Shown piece after piece: positions 1-8,888 of a stretch of DNA of 64,000 nucleotides. Source of the stretch: Verrucomicrobiia bacterium (GTDB taxonomy: Bacteria; Verrucomicrobiota; Verrucomicrobiia; Limisphaerales; JAEYXS01); assembly GCA_036405135.1 (NCBI GenBank), contig DASWYF010000020.1, positions 62,001-126,000 of the forward strand. The letters run 5' to 3'. Positions within the stretch are counted from its first letter, which is position 1. Each line of letters starts with the position of its first letter. A model generated the notes under the pieces. The model worked only from the letters and a program-made list of their open reading frames with translations. It was not told the origin of the DNA and made no database searches. Position numbers and translations under genes: made by a program.

Positions 1-11
1 CACTTATCTGC

Positions 12-233
12 ATGTTTATCGGCATCGCAATCGCATTCATATTCGGCATCCAGCTGCTGATCCTCGCATTTCGCACCTCGATTTTGTGGGGCCTCGGCTA
101 CATCTTTGTGCCGTTCGTGAGTCTTATTTTTGTCGTGGTTCACTGGGATGAGGCAAAGACGCCTTTCTTGCGCGGGCTCCTGTGCATCCCCTTCATGATC
201 CTCGGAGTGGTGCTGTCCTCTATGGGCAAGTGA
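12..233 (+). CDS. small hydrophobic membrane protein, function unknown
   Basis: A 73-residue protein made almost entirely of two or three membrane segments (about residues 2-18, 24-44 and 52-70) with a short charged loop (HWDEAKTPFLR) between the last two. It starts 11 bases into the window, so a longer form beginning upstream cannot be excluded. I do not recognise the family; the composition resembles small inner-membrane proteins of unknown role. It stands alone, followed by a 240-base gap with a strong hairpin terminator before the next gene. Sure that it is coding because of its consistent hydrophobic pattern; the function is open. Confidence 0.55.
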   Translation: MFIGIAIAFIFGIQLLILAFRTSILWGLGYIFVPFVSLIFVVVHWDEAKTPFLRGLLCIPFMILGVVLSSMGK

Positions 234-400
234 TAACTTCCCGTTGACGAAGGGGCCTTCTCTGCTACGTTGCGATTAGTGAGCGCGATCAACACGCGAT
301 TTTATTGGTTCGGTTTTAACGGCTATTATTATAGCCGGCCGCACTTGCGTGTTGAGATGTCCCGCTAACTGGCGACAATTTCCAGATAAAGAAAACTCAA

Positions 401-427
401 CCGCAGGTGTCACACCTGCGGTTTTTT
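401..427 (+). terminator. intrinsic terminator or attenuator ahead of aroF
   Basis: A perfect inverted repeat (CCGCAGGTG / CACCTGCGG with a 3-base loop, 401-421) followed by six T. It lies only 48 bases before the DAHP synthase start. It could end transcription from the small membrane gene or act as a conditional terminator in the aroF leader. I found no leader peptide rich in aromatic codons, so attenuation is only a possibility. A smaller hairpin (GGCTAT/ATAGCC, 321-336) lies further upstream. Confidence 0.8.
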
Positions 428-474
428 GTTTGTCGCCCCGCAGTGTGAGTCATCGGAAAACATAGGCAAAAGAT

Positions 475-1491
475 ATGATCATCGTATTGAAACCGAACCT
501 TAGTCGTAAGGACGAACAGGCCGTGCTCCGCGAGATCCGCAGGCTCGGCTACCAACCGCACGTGATGCGTGGCGTCGCACGCACGGTCATCGGTGCAATC
601 GGGGACGAGCGCAAGAATCACACGCTGGAAACGCTCACCAGCATGACGCAGGTGGAGAGCGTGATGCCCATCCAGAAGCGCTTCAAGCTGGTGAGCCGCG
701 AGGCGCATCCGGCGAACTCTACCATCAAGGTGGGCAAGGACATCGTCATCGGCGGCAGCAAGGTGCAGATCATGGCGGGGCCTTGCTCGGTGGAGAGCGA
801 GAAGCAATTGCTCACCACCGCTCATGCCGTGAAGGCAGCCGGTGCAACCATCTTGCGAGGTGGCGCTTTCAAGCCGCGCACATCGCCCTACGAGTTCCAA
901 GGTCTCGGCGAGAAAGGACTCAAACTTCTCGCCAAGGCGCGGAAGGAAACGGGTCTCGCGGTTATCACCGAACTGCTCTCCGAACAGCACGTCGAGCTGG
1001 TGGCAGAATACGCGGACATCCTCCAGATCGGCGCGCGCAATGCGCAGAACTTCCAATTGCTCATCGCCGCCGCGAAGACCGGTAAGCCCGTGCTGCTCAA
1101 GCGCGGTCTCTCGATGAAGATCGAGGAATGGTTGCTGGCGGGCGAATACGTCCTGGCGAATGAGAACCCGAACCTGATGTTCTGCGAACGCGGCATCCGC
1201 ACGTTCGAGACCTACACGCGCAACACGCTGGACCTGACCACGGTGCCGATCATCAAAAAAGAATCGCACTGCCCCATCGTCATCGACCCAAGCCAGGGCG
1301 CAGGTCGTGCGGACCTCGTCGCCTCCATGTGCAAAGGTGCCGTCGCCATGGGTGCCGATGCGTTACTCATTGAAGTGCATCCGAATCCCGCCGAAGCCCT
1401 CAGCGACGGCGCGCAGCAAGTCACGCTGGATGGCTTCGCGAAGTTGGTGAAAGAATTGAAGCCGATCCTAGCGGCAGTGGGCCGGGAGTAA
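475..1491 (+). CDS. aroF: 3-deoxy-7-phosphoheptulonate (DAHP) synthase, type I beta
   Basis: Condenses phosphoenolpyruvate with erythrose 4-phosphate, the first step of the shikimate pathway to aromatic amino acids; cytoplasmic. At 338 residues it is the usual length for the Thermotoga/Bacillus-like Ib class, with an N-terminal ferredoxin-like regulatory domain (about 1-70) and a TIM-barrel catalytic domain. Visible catalytic motifs include MAGPCSVES, GGAFKPRTSPY, the metal/substrate region QIGARNAQNF, LLKRG and IDPSQGAGR, followed by the C-terminal ALLIEVHPNP. The regulatory domain suggests feedback control by an aromatic end product (family knowledge). No other shikimate gene adjoins it; trpD lies 24 kb away. 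The ATG is preceded by only a weak purine-rich stretch. Confidence 0.96.
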   Translation: MIIVLKPNLSRKDEQAVLREIRRLGYQPHVMRGVARTVIGAIGDERKNHTLETLTSMTQVESVMPIQKRFKLVSREAHPANSTIKVGKDIVIGGSKVQIMAGPCSVESEKQLLTTAHAVKAAGATILRGGAFKPRTSPYEFQGLGEKGLKLLAKARKETGLAVITELLSEQHVELVAEYADILQIGARNAQNFQLLIAAAKTGKPVLLKRGLSMKIEEWLLAGEYVLANENPNLMFCERGIRTFETYTRNTLDLTTVPIIKKESHCPIVIDPSQGAGRADLVASMCKGAVAMGADALLIEVHPNPAEALSDGAQQVTLDGFAKLVKELKPILAAVGRE

Positions 1492-1532
1492 GCAGGACAT
1501 TTCAAGCGCACGGTCGAGGCATAGACGCAGCG

Positions 1533-1560
1533 AAGCAGGCCGGAAAATTCCAGCCTGCTT
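1533..1560 (+). terminator. hairpin downstream of aroF
   Basis: AAGCAGGC and GCCTGCTT form an 8-bp stem around a 12-base loop 42 bases after the aroF stop. There is no T run, so it may be a weak or factor-assisted terminator, or an RNA-stabilising 3' hairpin. Confidence 0.45.
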
Positions 1561-1660
1561 GCTGTTCAGCATTAAGCTGAAATGACGCTGTCCCCTTCTC
1601 CTTACATAGATCAATGAAAGCATTGTCTGCTTGCGGTAGCATGCTCAAATCTTCACGATT

Positions 1661-1690
1661 CGCATTCATCAGTGTTCATCGTGGTTAACT
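1661..1690. repeat. dispersed intergenic phrase (cat-cagtgttcatcgtgg type)
   Basis: The stretch ending at the SMUG1 start codon reads like a degenerate TTCATCNGTGTTCATCNGTGGTTAA phrase. Related copies occur at 17571-17640 (same orientation) and in the opposite sense at 37089-37128, 41043-41078 and 56069-56120. All are between genes. Confidence 0.5.
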
Positions 1691-1691
1691 C

Positions 1692-2426
1692 ATGGCTACT
1701 ACCAAAACATCGGAAGCCCTCATCGCTGCTGCAGCGGATTTGCGTGATGCGGTTGATCACCTGACTTTCGCAGCGCCGATCTCGCATGTTTACAACCCGC
1801 TGGATTACGCGTGGGGACCGCATACCACGTATCTGAAACGGTTCGGGGCTACTAAGAAGCGCGTCATCCTACTGGGCATGAATCCCGGGCCCTTCGGCAT
1901 GGCGCAGATCGGGATTCCGTTCGGAGAGATCGCGGCAGCGCGGGATTGGATGGGGATCAATGAGCCGGTGGGCAAGCCGAAGGATGAAAGCCCAAAGCGT
2001 CCGGTGGAGGGTTTCGATTGTCCGCGTTCCGAAGTGAGCGGGCGGCGGTTGTGGGGCTTGTTTGCGCAACGCTTTGGCCCGGCGGACAAATTCTTCGCGG
2101 ATCATTTTGTGGCGAATTATTGCCCGCTCGCGTTCCTCGAAGGCGGTTCACGTAACATCACCCCGGACAAGCTGCCTGCGGCTGAGAGTGCCCCGCTCTA
2201 CGCCGCTTGCGATGTGCACTTGGGCCGATTGGTAGATATCTTGCAGCCGGAATGGCTCATCGGCATCGGCGGGTTTGCGGAGGAGCGGGCATTGGCAGTG
2301 GCGGAGAAACATCCGGTGAAGGTGGGGCGGATTTTACATCCGAGTCCGGCCAGTCCGGCAGCGAACAAGGATTGGGCGGGGAATGCGACGAGGGGTTTGG
2401 TGAAATTGGGGATTTGGGAGGAGTGA
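1692..2426 (+). CDS. SMUG1-type single-strand-selective uracil-DNA glycosylase
   Basis: Removes uracil (and in this family often hydroxymethyluracil) from DNA, starting base-excision repair. The 244-residue protein carries the SMUG1 active-site signature GMNPGPFGMAQ (from residue 62), with Asn64 in the position of the water-activating residue, followed by IGIPFGE. The second loop HPSPASPAANK (from residue 216) carries the catalytic His. The remaining sequence (NYCPLAFLE, LIGIGGFAEERA) also fits bacterial SMUG1 proteins. It stands alone between two hairpin-flanked regions; the ATG directly follows a dispersed repeat phrase with no clear ribosome site. The alternative, a generic family-4 UDG, is unlikely because no FeS cysteines are seen. 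Confidence 0.9.
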   Translation: MATTKTSEALIAAAADLRDAVDHLTFAAPISHVYNPLDYAWGPHTTYLKRFGATKKRVILLGMNPGPFGMAQIGIPFGEIAAARDWMGINEPVGKPKDESPKRPVEGFDCPRSEVSGRRLWGLFAQRFGPADKFFADHFVANYCPLAFLEGGSRNITPDKLPAAESAPLYAACDVHLGRLVDILQPEWLIGIGGFAEERALAVAEKHPVKVGRILHPSPASPAANKDWAGNATRGLVKLGIWEE

Positions 2427-2446
2427 GGCGGAAGCTGAAATCACTT

Positions 2447-2779
2447 CTAGTTCACATAATCTAGGAAACCCTCTCCAGAAGACCAAGGTTCCCAAGCACC
2501 ACGAGGCGAAAACTCACCCACCTGACCCGTGGTAGGATCAAAACCGAAGCAGTAGCCTTGCGTGTCATCACCCAAGAGCCACATGTTGCTGGTAGCGCAA
2601 CGTGCACCATAGACGTAACTCGGGTGCATAGGCTGCTTATAAATCACCTTACCGGAAGGCGCTTCTCCACTCCCGATATCCCTCAGATATTGAAGATATG
2701 CCTGGGGCAATTGAGGATACTGGTCAAGCAAAGCTGCGATTTCCGAATCTGTAAGAGGTTTAGGCTGACTCATAAGCAT
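2447..2779 (-). CDS. SMI1/KNR4 (SUKH)-like protein
   Basis: A 110-residue cytoplasmic protein whose pattern fits the SUKH fold: an N-terminal helix (LTDSEIAALLDQYPQLP), a YLQYLRDIGSG segment, then beta-strand segments LLGDDTQGYCFGFD and a W-E-P-W tail ending in GFLDYV. SUKH proteins are often immunity proteins against secreted toxins, but no toxin gene is adjacent, so an immunity role is not supported here. Translation may start at the first ATG or at the third codon (MSQPKPL); both sit close to a purine-rich AGTAGG. It follows the next gene upstream by only 8 bases and is probably cotranscribed with it. Confidence 0.6.
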   Translation of the reverse strand: MLMSQPKPLTDSEIAALLDQYPQLPQAYLQYLRDIGSGEAPSGKVIYKQPMHPSYVYGARCATSNMWLLGDDTQGYCFGFDPTTGQVGEFSPRGAWEPWSSGEGFLDYVN

Positions 2780-2787
2780 GACCTACT

Positions 2788-3204
2788 TCACATTTTCGAT
2801 TTCTTCGCTTTAGGACGCGGTCGGCCATCTGACCAATCCAAATCGCTCAGCATCCCGATAAAGCCCAAGACGGCAAAGGTTCCAGCGCCGATCATAACGG
2901 CTTGGAGCCAGTCGGTCTTAAAGACAAACTTCGCTATCAAGGCGGCGATGAGGGATACGACCACCTTCGCGACGAACAGCACCGCCATGAAGACACCGCC
3001 TACTAGCAGGATCACTATCAGATCCCGCACTTGCTTCCATAGGGGATAGTCTTTGCCGGTGGCCGAGCCTTTTTCCGCTTCCACTTTATCGGCGAAGGTA
3101 GGATCAGCTCCCATGGCGCAAGGCATACACAGGCCATCGGTCCGCTCTGCGGTAGCAGGCTGAATGACGGTGGAGCAGGTCTGGCATTTAAGCGGGTCCG
3201 CCAT
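2788..3204 (-). CDS. zinc-ribbon membrane protein, function unknown
   Basis: The 138-residue product begins MADPLKCQTC and has two CxxC pairs (CQTC near residue 7, CMPC near residue 27), a likely small zinc ribbon. Two adjacent membrane segments follow (about residues 60-83 and 98-118), then a basic tail (RPRPKAKKSK). An upstream ATG at 3249 in frame is possible, but the added sequence looks like leader. It seems to head a two-gene minus-strand unit with the SUKH-like gene. Known relatives of this layout are uncharacterised. Confidence 0.6.
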   Translation of the reverse strand: MADPLKCQTCSTVIQPATAERTDGLCMPCAMGADPTFADKVEAEKGSATGKDYPLWKQVRDLIVILLVGGVFMAVLFVAKVVVSLIAALIAKFVFKTDWLQAVMIGAGTFAVLGFIGMLSDLDWSDGRPRPKAKKSKM

Positions 3205-3589
3205 GTTGATGATTTCTTCAAGTCTTCGGGATTGAGTGCTTACGAGCAATTACATTTGCCGGCGAGTCATGTAACCTTCGATTTAATGAAATTTTGTCTC
3301 CATATAGCGCATGTAGCTCATGGAGGGTTACCGGAGAGCTGAAAAATCGGGCAGACTGATGCCCGTGAAGATTAAGAAGAACATAGCTGGGCGAGGAGAG
3401 GGGGACAGGTCAGTTCCGCCTCCTTATCCCGCAGTCGCAGGACAGCTACTGGGAGGCAAAGGTGCTTCTTACCAAGGTGGTGGTGGATTGGTCGCATGGC
3501 TGGCGAACGTCTACTTCTCCATGCTGACAACATCCATGAGTTTGCCTGTGAAAAGAGTCTCTGATACGCTAGGTAGCAATCGCCTTATC
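3205..3589. other. divergent intergenic region
   Basis: 385 bases between a minus-strand gene and the giant plus-strand gene. The plus frame stays open from 3320, but the translated stretch before 3590 has no signal-peptide or domain character, so it is treated as leader. No repeat, RNA gene or clear promoter was recognised. Confidence 0.5.
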
Positions 3590-6500
3590 ATGTCTATGAA
3601 ACGTCCGTTCATCGCCTTATTTGCCCTCGTCGCTGTCTTGGCTTCCGCCTTGGTGACGGAGGCGGCCGAGCTCCGCGTCTTTATCCGCGGCGGCGCTAAA
3701 TCCCATGGTCCCGGTGCGCACGAGCACGAGCGCTTCCTCGGCGACTGGACCAAGCTTCTCACCGAGCGCGGCATGAAGGTGAGTGGCGGCATGGAATTCC
3801 CCACCGAGGCCGAACTGGATAAGACCGACCTGCTGGTGATGTATTCGCAGGAAGGCGGCGAGATCCCGGCGGACAAGCGCGCGGGCCTCGAGAAGTTCCT
3901 GAAGCGCGGCGGCGGCATCACGGTGATCCACACCGCGAGTGTGCCGAAGACGAAGGAAGGCGCGGATTACCTGAAGTCCATCATTGGTGGCACGTGGGTG
4001 CCCGGCACCACGAAGTGGTTGGAAGGGCCGATGTCCCTCTACTACGTGAATCGCACGCACGCGATCACCACGGGCGTGGCGAACTACGACATGAACGACG
4101 AGATCTATTATGACATGGATATCTCGCCGGACGTCACAATCCTCGCCGGTGCTTACACGCCGAACGTCTCCGCGGCGCGCAAGAACGACCAGCGCGGCCA
4201 GCCGGGCAAGGGCAAGATCACGGTGTATGACATCCAGCCGCAGATGTGGACGTATGAGAAGACGTTGAGCGGCGGTCAGCCGTATCGCTCGTTCGTCCAT
4301 ATCCCGGGTCACATGTATACGAACTTCAGCCAGCCGCATTTCCGCGCGGTGTTGCTGCGCGGCATGGCTTGGTCCGCCAAGCGCTCGAACGTGGATGAGT
4401 TCTGCACGAAGGAAGAGCTGGCTTCATTGCGTTACCCGGCGGGCGGACCGCAACGCCCGGACAAGGCGTTGGAACAATTGGTCATCCATCCTGACTTCAA
4501 GGTGAAGCTGGTGGCGAGCGAACCGCTCATCAACAAGGTGATGAACGTGGACTGGGATCCGCAAGGCCGTCTCTGGGTGGCGGAAACGCCGGAGTATCCG
4601 GATGGCCGTTTCGCGAATGACACGCAGGATCTCGTGCAGCGCTGGGTCGATGGCAAAGCCGATCCCGCCACAGGTCGCTATGACCGCAAGGCGTTCGACA
4701 AGATCTCCATGCTCACGGATACGGATGGCGATGGTGTGATGGACAAGAAAACGATCTTCTACGAGGGCCTCGAACTGGTGACGAGCTTCGTGTTCCACAA
4801 GGACGGCGTGATCGTGGCGCAAGCACCGGACATCCTCTGGCTGCGCGATACGAATGGTGACGGCAAGGCGGACAAGGTGGAGACGCTTTACACGGGCCTC
4901 GGCACGCGCGACACGCACGCGGTGCTGAACAACATCCGCTGGGGTTTCGATGGCTGGATCTACGGCACGCACGGTTACAGCGCGAGCCAGAAGGTCACGA
5001 ATGGTGACGGCTCGAAGAACTTCGGCACGATCGGTTCCGGTGTGATCCGCTTCAAGCCGGATGGCTCCGCGATCGAGCAGTATTCCTCCAAGGGCGGTAA
5101 CACTTGGGGCCTGCAAGTGGCTTGGGATAACGAAGTGTTCTACACGCAACCGACGAGCGGTGACTTGCTCATGAACGTGGTGTTGCCGGAGGCGAATCTC
5201 TCCAAGGGCCGCATGCCGGGCGTGAACAGCTTCAGCGTGGTGCGCAAGACGCACGCGACGCATCCGGCGATCCCGTATGATCAACTGCCTTATGTGCAGA
5301 TCGATTTCGTGGGCCAGTTCACGGCGGCGGCAGGTTGCGTGATCTACGGCGGCGGTTCCTGGCCGGAAGCTTATAACTACAATTACTTCACCACTGAGCC
5401 GACGATCAACATCGTGCATCATGAGACGGTGAGCCCGAGCGGCGTGAGCTTCACAGCAGCGCGCGTGCCGGATCGCGAGAATGTGGAATTCATCGCGGGC
5501 AAGGATTACTGGTTCCGCCCGATCGAAGTGCGCACCGGTCCTGATGGCGCGGTTTACATGGTGGACTTCTACAATCAGGCGGCGATCCATAACGACACAC
5601 GCGGTCCGAAGCATGGCCCGCGGAACGCCGCCATCCGCCCGGATCGTGATCACTACTACGGCCGTATCTGGCGCATCGACCACAAGGACGCGAAGAAGCT
5701 GACGATTCCGAAGCTGAGCGCGAAGGATACGGATGGTTTGATCACGGCCTTGCGTCATCCGAATGACAACGTGCGACTGAACGCGGTGCGCCTCCTCGTG
5801 GAGACGGGTGATGCGAAGCTCGCGAACAAGCTCACGCCGCTGATGGATGCGAAGGAAAACGCCGCCACGCGCGTGGCCGCTCTGTGGACATTGCAACGCA
5901 TCGGTGGTTTGAGCGAAGCAACGCTCGTGGCTGCCGTGAAGTCCGATTCGTTGCCAGTGAAGAAGAACGGCTTGAAGGTGGCGCAACTGCCGCCGACCTC
6001 ACAGCGGGGGCCGGAAACGCAATTGCATCAGGCGTTGAACCAGATGTTGCTGGATGCGAATCCGCAAGTGCAGTTGCAGGCGCTCATCGCCCTCGGCAGC
6101 TTCGAGGTGGATGATGATGTGGCCGCCGCGCTCATCGCCGTGTATCCGAAGCTCACGGATGGTTACCTGCAATCCGCTGCGCTCGGCGTGGCGAACAGCG
6201 CCCCGCGCAAGATGATCGAGACGGCATTGGCCTCGGCAAATCCCACGCCGCTGCGTCCGCTGGTGATGTCTCTCACGCAGAAGCTTGCGGACAAGCAGGA
6301 CGCAGAAGAGGCGGCGAATCTGGTCATCGCGATGGCGGGCAAGCCAGCTACGGCGGACCCGCTGAAGCAGGCGATCCTCGAGGGCCTGGTGCAAAACTTG
6401 AACGCCACGACGCGTCCGGAATGGTCGGTGGCGCTGCAAGCGGCGGTGGAGAAATTACTGAAGTCCCCGAATGACGACCTCGCCATCGCGGCGTTGCCGT

Positions 6501-8740
6501 TGACGGTGCGTTGGGACACGGGCCGCAAGCTGGATGACACGGTGAACCCGCTTCTGCAGGAGATGATCGGTTCACTGAGCAAGGCGGACAAGAGCGATGA
6601 CGAACGCCTGAAGACGGCGAAGGCTCTCTTGGCCGTGCGTCATGTGAATGAAAGCATCGTCACCGGCGTGAGTGCGGTCCTCGGCAGCAATGCTTCGGAG
6701 AATCTGCAACGCAGCATCCTCGAAGCTTTCGGTGATCTGCAAGGCGCGAAGATCGGCACGTTGCTGGTGGAGACTTACCCGAAACTGAATGCGGGTCTGC
6801 AATCTGTGGCCTTCACGCAGATCACGAAGCGTGGTCCGTGGACGGAGTCCTTCCTCGATGCGATGAAGGCCAAGAAGATCGAGTTGGCGAGCATCAGCCC
6901 GGCGAACATCCATCGTCTGCGCACGCACGCGAATCGTGAGGTCTCGGAGAAAGCGAACAAAGTGCTCGACGATCTGCGCGGACCGGAAGCGAAGGAGAAG
7001 GATGCGATCATCGCGAAGCTGACGCCAGCGGTCGAGAAACCCGGTGATGTCACGAAGGGCAAGGAACTCTTCATGCAGAACTGCGCGAACTGCCACAAGC
7101 TCGGCAATGACGGCAAAGACGTCGGTCCGGTGCTGACGGGCATGGGCGCGCATGGTCCGGGCGAATTGCTGGTACACATCATCGATCCGAATCGCGCGCT
7201 GGAACACAACTACGCCGCCATCAACTTCGAGACGAAGGACGGCGAGAGTTACGATGGCATCATCGCGCAGGAGAACAACCAGTCCGTTATCATCAAAAAT
7301 GCGGCGGGCGAGATGGAGATCAAGAAGAGCAACATCAAGAGCCGTCGTAACACCGGCATGTCACTCATGCCGAACGGATTCGAAGCGCTGGGTGAAGAGA
7401 GCCTGCGCGATTTGCTCGCCTTCATGTGCGCGGGTGATCAGAAGTATCGCTTCCTCGATCTGAGCAAGGTTTACACGGCAGATTCACGCCGCGGCCTTTA
7501 CATCAAGGAAGAGAATGTAAACGACACGTTGAAGTTCACCAAGTTCGGCAATGTGAATGTGGAAGGCGTGCCCTTCTACATCGCGGACCCGGCGAAGTAT
7601 GGCCGCAACCTGCTGCAGTTGAAAGGCGGCGGGAATGACACCTACTCATTCACGATGCCGCAAAAAGTGGAAGTGAAGATGGGGTATGCCGCAGGCCGGT
7701 TGCACTTCCTCGGTGGTGTCGCGGGCTGGGGCCATCCTTACACGCCGGGTGCGAATGCACTGAAGGTCACGGTGCATTATGCCGATGGCCAGAAGGAAGA
7801 ACTGGTGGCGAAGAACGGCGATCAGTTCGCCGACTTCATCCGCGTGGTGGAAGTGCCCGGCTCACGCCTCACGCAGGGCTTGGTGAAAGAAAACCAACTC
7901 CGCTGGTACACACACTCCCTCAAGCGCAGTAATGTGGTGATCGAGAAGGTTACTATCGAGAGCTTCGCGAATGGCTTGGCACCGACGACCGTGGCGATCA
8001 CGGCGGAATTGCCGGGTGCGGATGGCAAAATGGAACCCATGAAGGTGGCTTCGCTCGCACCTGTGGCACCGCCCGCTCCGGCGAAGCCGTTCGAGTGGGG
8101 CAAGGGCACGAAGGTATTGCTCGTGGGTGGCGGCAGCTCGCATGACTACAACCGCTTCTTCAACTTCGCGGATATCGCGATCTTGAAAACCGCGGGCATG
8201 ACGGCGAATTACACGGAAGATCCCGCCGTCACCGCCAAGGAACTGCCGAACGTGGACGTGGCGGTGTTCAGCGTGAATCGCAACGGCTTCCAGACACCGG
8301 AACTGCGGGCGGCCTTGAACAAGCACATCGCGGCGGGCAAGGGCCTCGTGCTCCTGCATCCAGGCGTGTGGTATAACTGGGGCGACTGGCCGGAGTATAA
8401 CAAGACCATCGCTGGCGGTGGCTCACGCGGTCACGACAAGCTGGGCGAGTTCGAAGTGAAGGTGACGAATGCGGCGCATCCAATCATGAAGGATGTGCCC
8501 GCGACGTTCCTGATCACGGATGAGTTGTACTACTTTATCCCGGACACCGCAGGCACGCCGATCGAAGTGCTCGCCACGGCGGATTCGAAGATCAAGAATG
8601 CGACCTTCCCGCAAGTGTTCGTGGTGAAACATCCGCAAACCAAGATTGCGGCGATCACGCTCGGTCACGATGCCCGAGCGCATGATTTGCAAGCTTACAA
8701 GACGCTGCTTATCAACGCGGTGAACTGGACGAAGAAGTAG
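3590..8740 (+). CDS. giant secreted ThuA / PVC-dehydrogenase / HEAT / cytochrome c / ThuA protein
   Basis: A 1716-residue exported protein with five regions. (1) Signal peptide, residues 1-27 (MSMKRPFIALFALVAVLASA). (2) ThuA-like glutamine-amidotransferase fold, about 28-265. (3) PVC-type membrane-bound dehydrogenase propeller, about 290-705, with calcium-loop-like DTDGDGVMD and DTNGDGKAD. (4) HEAT-like repeats, about 710-1130, then a planctomycete-type cytochrome c with one heme site CANCH at 1165-1169 (distal part to about 1290). (5) A beta-rich stretch to about 1480 and a second ThuA-like domain to the end. Such proteins are thought to oxidise sugars or alcohols in the periplasm and pass electrons to the heme; the substrate is unknown. 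Two start codons (3590, 3596) both give the signal peptide. ThuA domains at both ends is unusual. Confidence 0.9.
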   Translation: MSMKRPFIALFALVAVLASALVTEAAELRVFIRGGAKSHGPGAHEHERFLGDWTKLLTERGMKVSGGMEFPTEAELDKTDLLVMYSQEGGEIPADKRAGLEKFLKRGGGITVIHTASVPKTKEGADYLKSIIGGTWVPGTTKWLEGPMSLYYVNRTHAITTGVANYDMNDEIYYDMDISPDVTILAGAYTPNVSAARKNDQRGQPGKGKITVYDIQPQMWTYEKTLSGGQPYRSFVHIPGHMYTNFSQPHFRAVLLRGMAWSAKRSNVDEFCTKEELASLRYPAGGPQRPDKALEQLVIHPDFKVKLVASEPLINKVMNVDWDPQGRLWVAETPEYPDGRFANDTQDLVQRWVDGKADPATGRYDRKAFDKISMLTDTDGDGVMDKKTIFYEGLELVTSFVFHKDGVIVAQAPDILWLRDTNGDGKADKVETLYTGLGTRDTHAVLNNIRWGFDGWIYGTHGYSASQKVTNGDGSKNFGTIGSGVIRFKPDGSAIEQYSSKGGNTWGLQVAWDNEVFYTQPTSGDLLMNVVLPEANLSKGRMPGVNSFSVVRKTHATHPAIPYDQLPYVQIDFVGQFTAAAGCVIYGGGSWPEAYNYNYFTTEPTINIVHHETVSPSGVSFTAARVPDRENVEFIAGKDYWFRPIEVRTGPDGAVYMVDFYNQAAIHNDTRGPKHGPRNAAIRPDRDHYYGRIWRIDHKDAKKLTIPKLSAKDTDGLITALRHPNDNVRLNAVRLLVETGDAKLANKLTPLMDAKENAATRVAALWTLQRIGGLSEATLVAAVKSDSLPVKKNGLKVAQLPPTSQRGPETQLHQALNQMLLDANPQVQLQALIALGSFEVDDDVAAALIAVYPKLTDGYLQSAALGVANSAPRKMIETALASANPTPLRPLVMSLTQKLADKQDAEEAANLVIAMAGKPATADPLKQAILEGLVQNLNATTRPEWSVALQAAVEKLLKSPNDDLAIAALPLTVRWDTGRKLDDTVNPLLQEMIGSLSKADKSDDERLKTAKALLAVRHVNESIVTGVSAVLGSNASENLQRSILEAFGDLQGAKIGTLLVETYPKLNAGLQSVAFTQITKRGPWTESFLDAMKAKKIELASISPANIHRLRTHANREVSEKANKVLDDLRGPEAKEKDAIIAKLTPAVEKPGDVTKGKELFMQNCANCHKLGNDGKDVGPVLTGMGAHGPGELLVHIIDPNRALEHNYAAINFETKDGESYDGIIAQENNQSVIIKNAAGEMEIKKSNIKSRRNTGMSLMPNGFEALGEESLRDLLAFMCAGDQKYRFLDLSKVYTADSRRGLYIKEENVNDTLKFTKFGNVNVEGVPFYIADPAKYGRNLLQLKGGGNDTYSFTMPQKVEVKMGYAAGRLHFLGGVAGWGHPYTPGANALKVTVHYADGQKEELVAKNGDQFADFIRVVEVPGSRLTQGLVKENQLRWYTHSLKRSNVVIEKVTIESFANGLAPTTVAITAELPGADGKMEPMKVASLAPVAPPAPAKPFEWGKGTKVLLVGGGSSHDYNRFFNFADIAILKTAGMTANYTEDPAVTAKELPNVDVAVFSVNRNGFQTPELRAALNKHIAAGKGLVLLHPGVWYNWGDWPEYNKTIAGGGSRGHDKLGEFEVKVTNAAHPIMKDVPATFLITDELYYFIPDTAGTPIEVLATADSKIKNATFPQVFVVKHPQTKIAAITLGHDARAHDLQAYKTLLINAVNWTKK

Positions 8741-8761
8741 CAAGCGGTTTCTTTGCAAATC

Positions 8762-8803
8762 GCCCGATGTTTGCAGATTTGATATGCAAGCATCGGGCTT
8801 TTT
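8762..8803 (+). terminator. intrinsic terminator of the giant gene
   Basis: GCCCGATG / CATCGGGC stem, extended inward by TTGCA/TGCAA across one mismatch, followed by five T. It lies 22 bases after the stop codon. Confidence 0.85.
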
Positions 8804-8859
8804 CGTGCCCGTTTAACGGTAAAACAGCGAAAAACCGCCGTTTTCAGCGAGATTCCACG

Positions 8860-8876
8860 TTGGCACACAGCTTGCA
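8860..8876 (+). promoter_or_regulatory. sigma-54 (RpoN) promoter, -24/-12
   Basis: TTGGCAC-ACAGC-TTGCA matches the -24/-12 consensus, with GG and GC exactly 10 bases apart. The predicted transcript start (about 8886-8887) is only two or three bases before the first ATG at 8889. The mRNA would therefore be nearly leaderless, or translation begins at a downstream ATG (8901). Confidence 0.75.
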
Positions 8877-8888
8877 TTTTAAGCTGTC

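Noticed and set aside
4424-5986. 520-residue minus-strand frame opposite the giant dehydrogenase gene
   Set aside because: His/Arg-rich, no domain, and it is the antisense of a well-supported coding frame in G+C-rich DNA.
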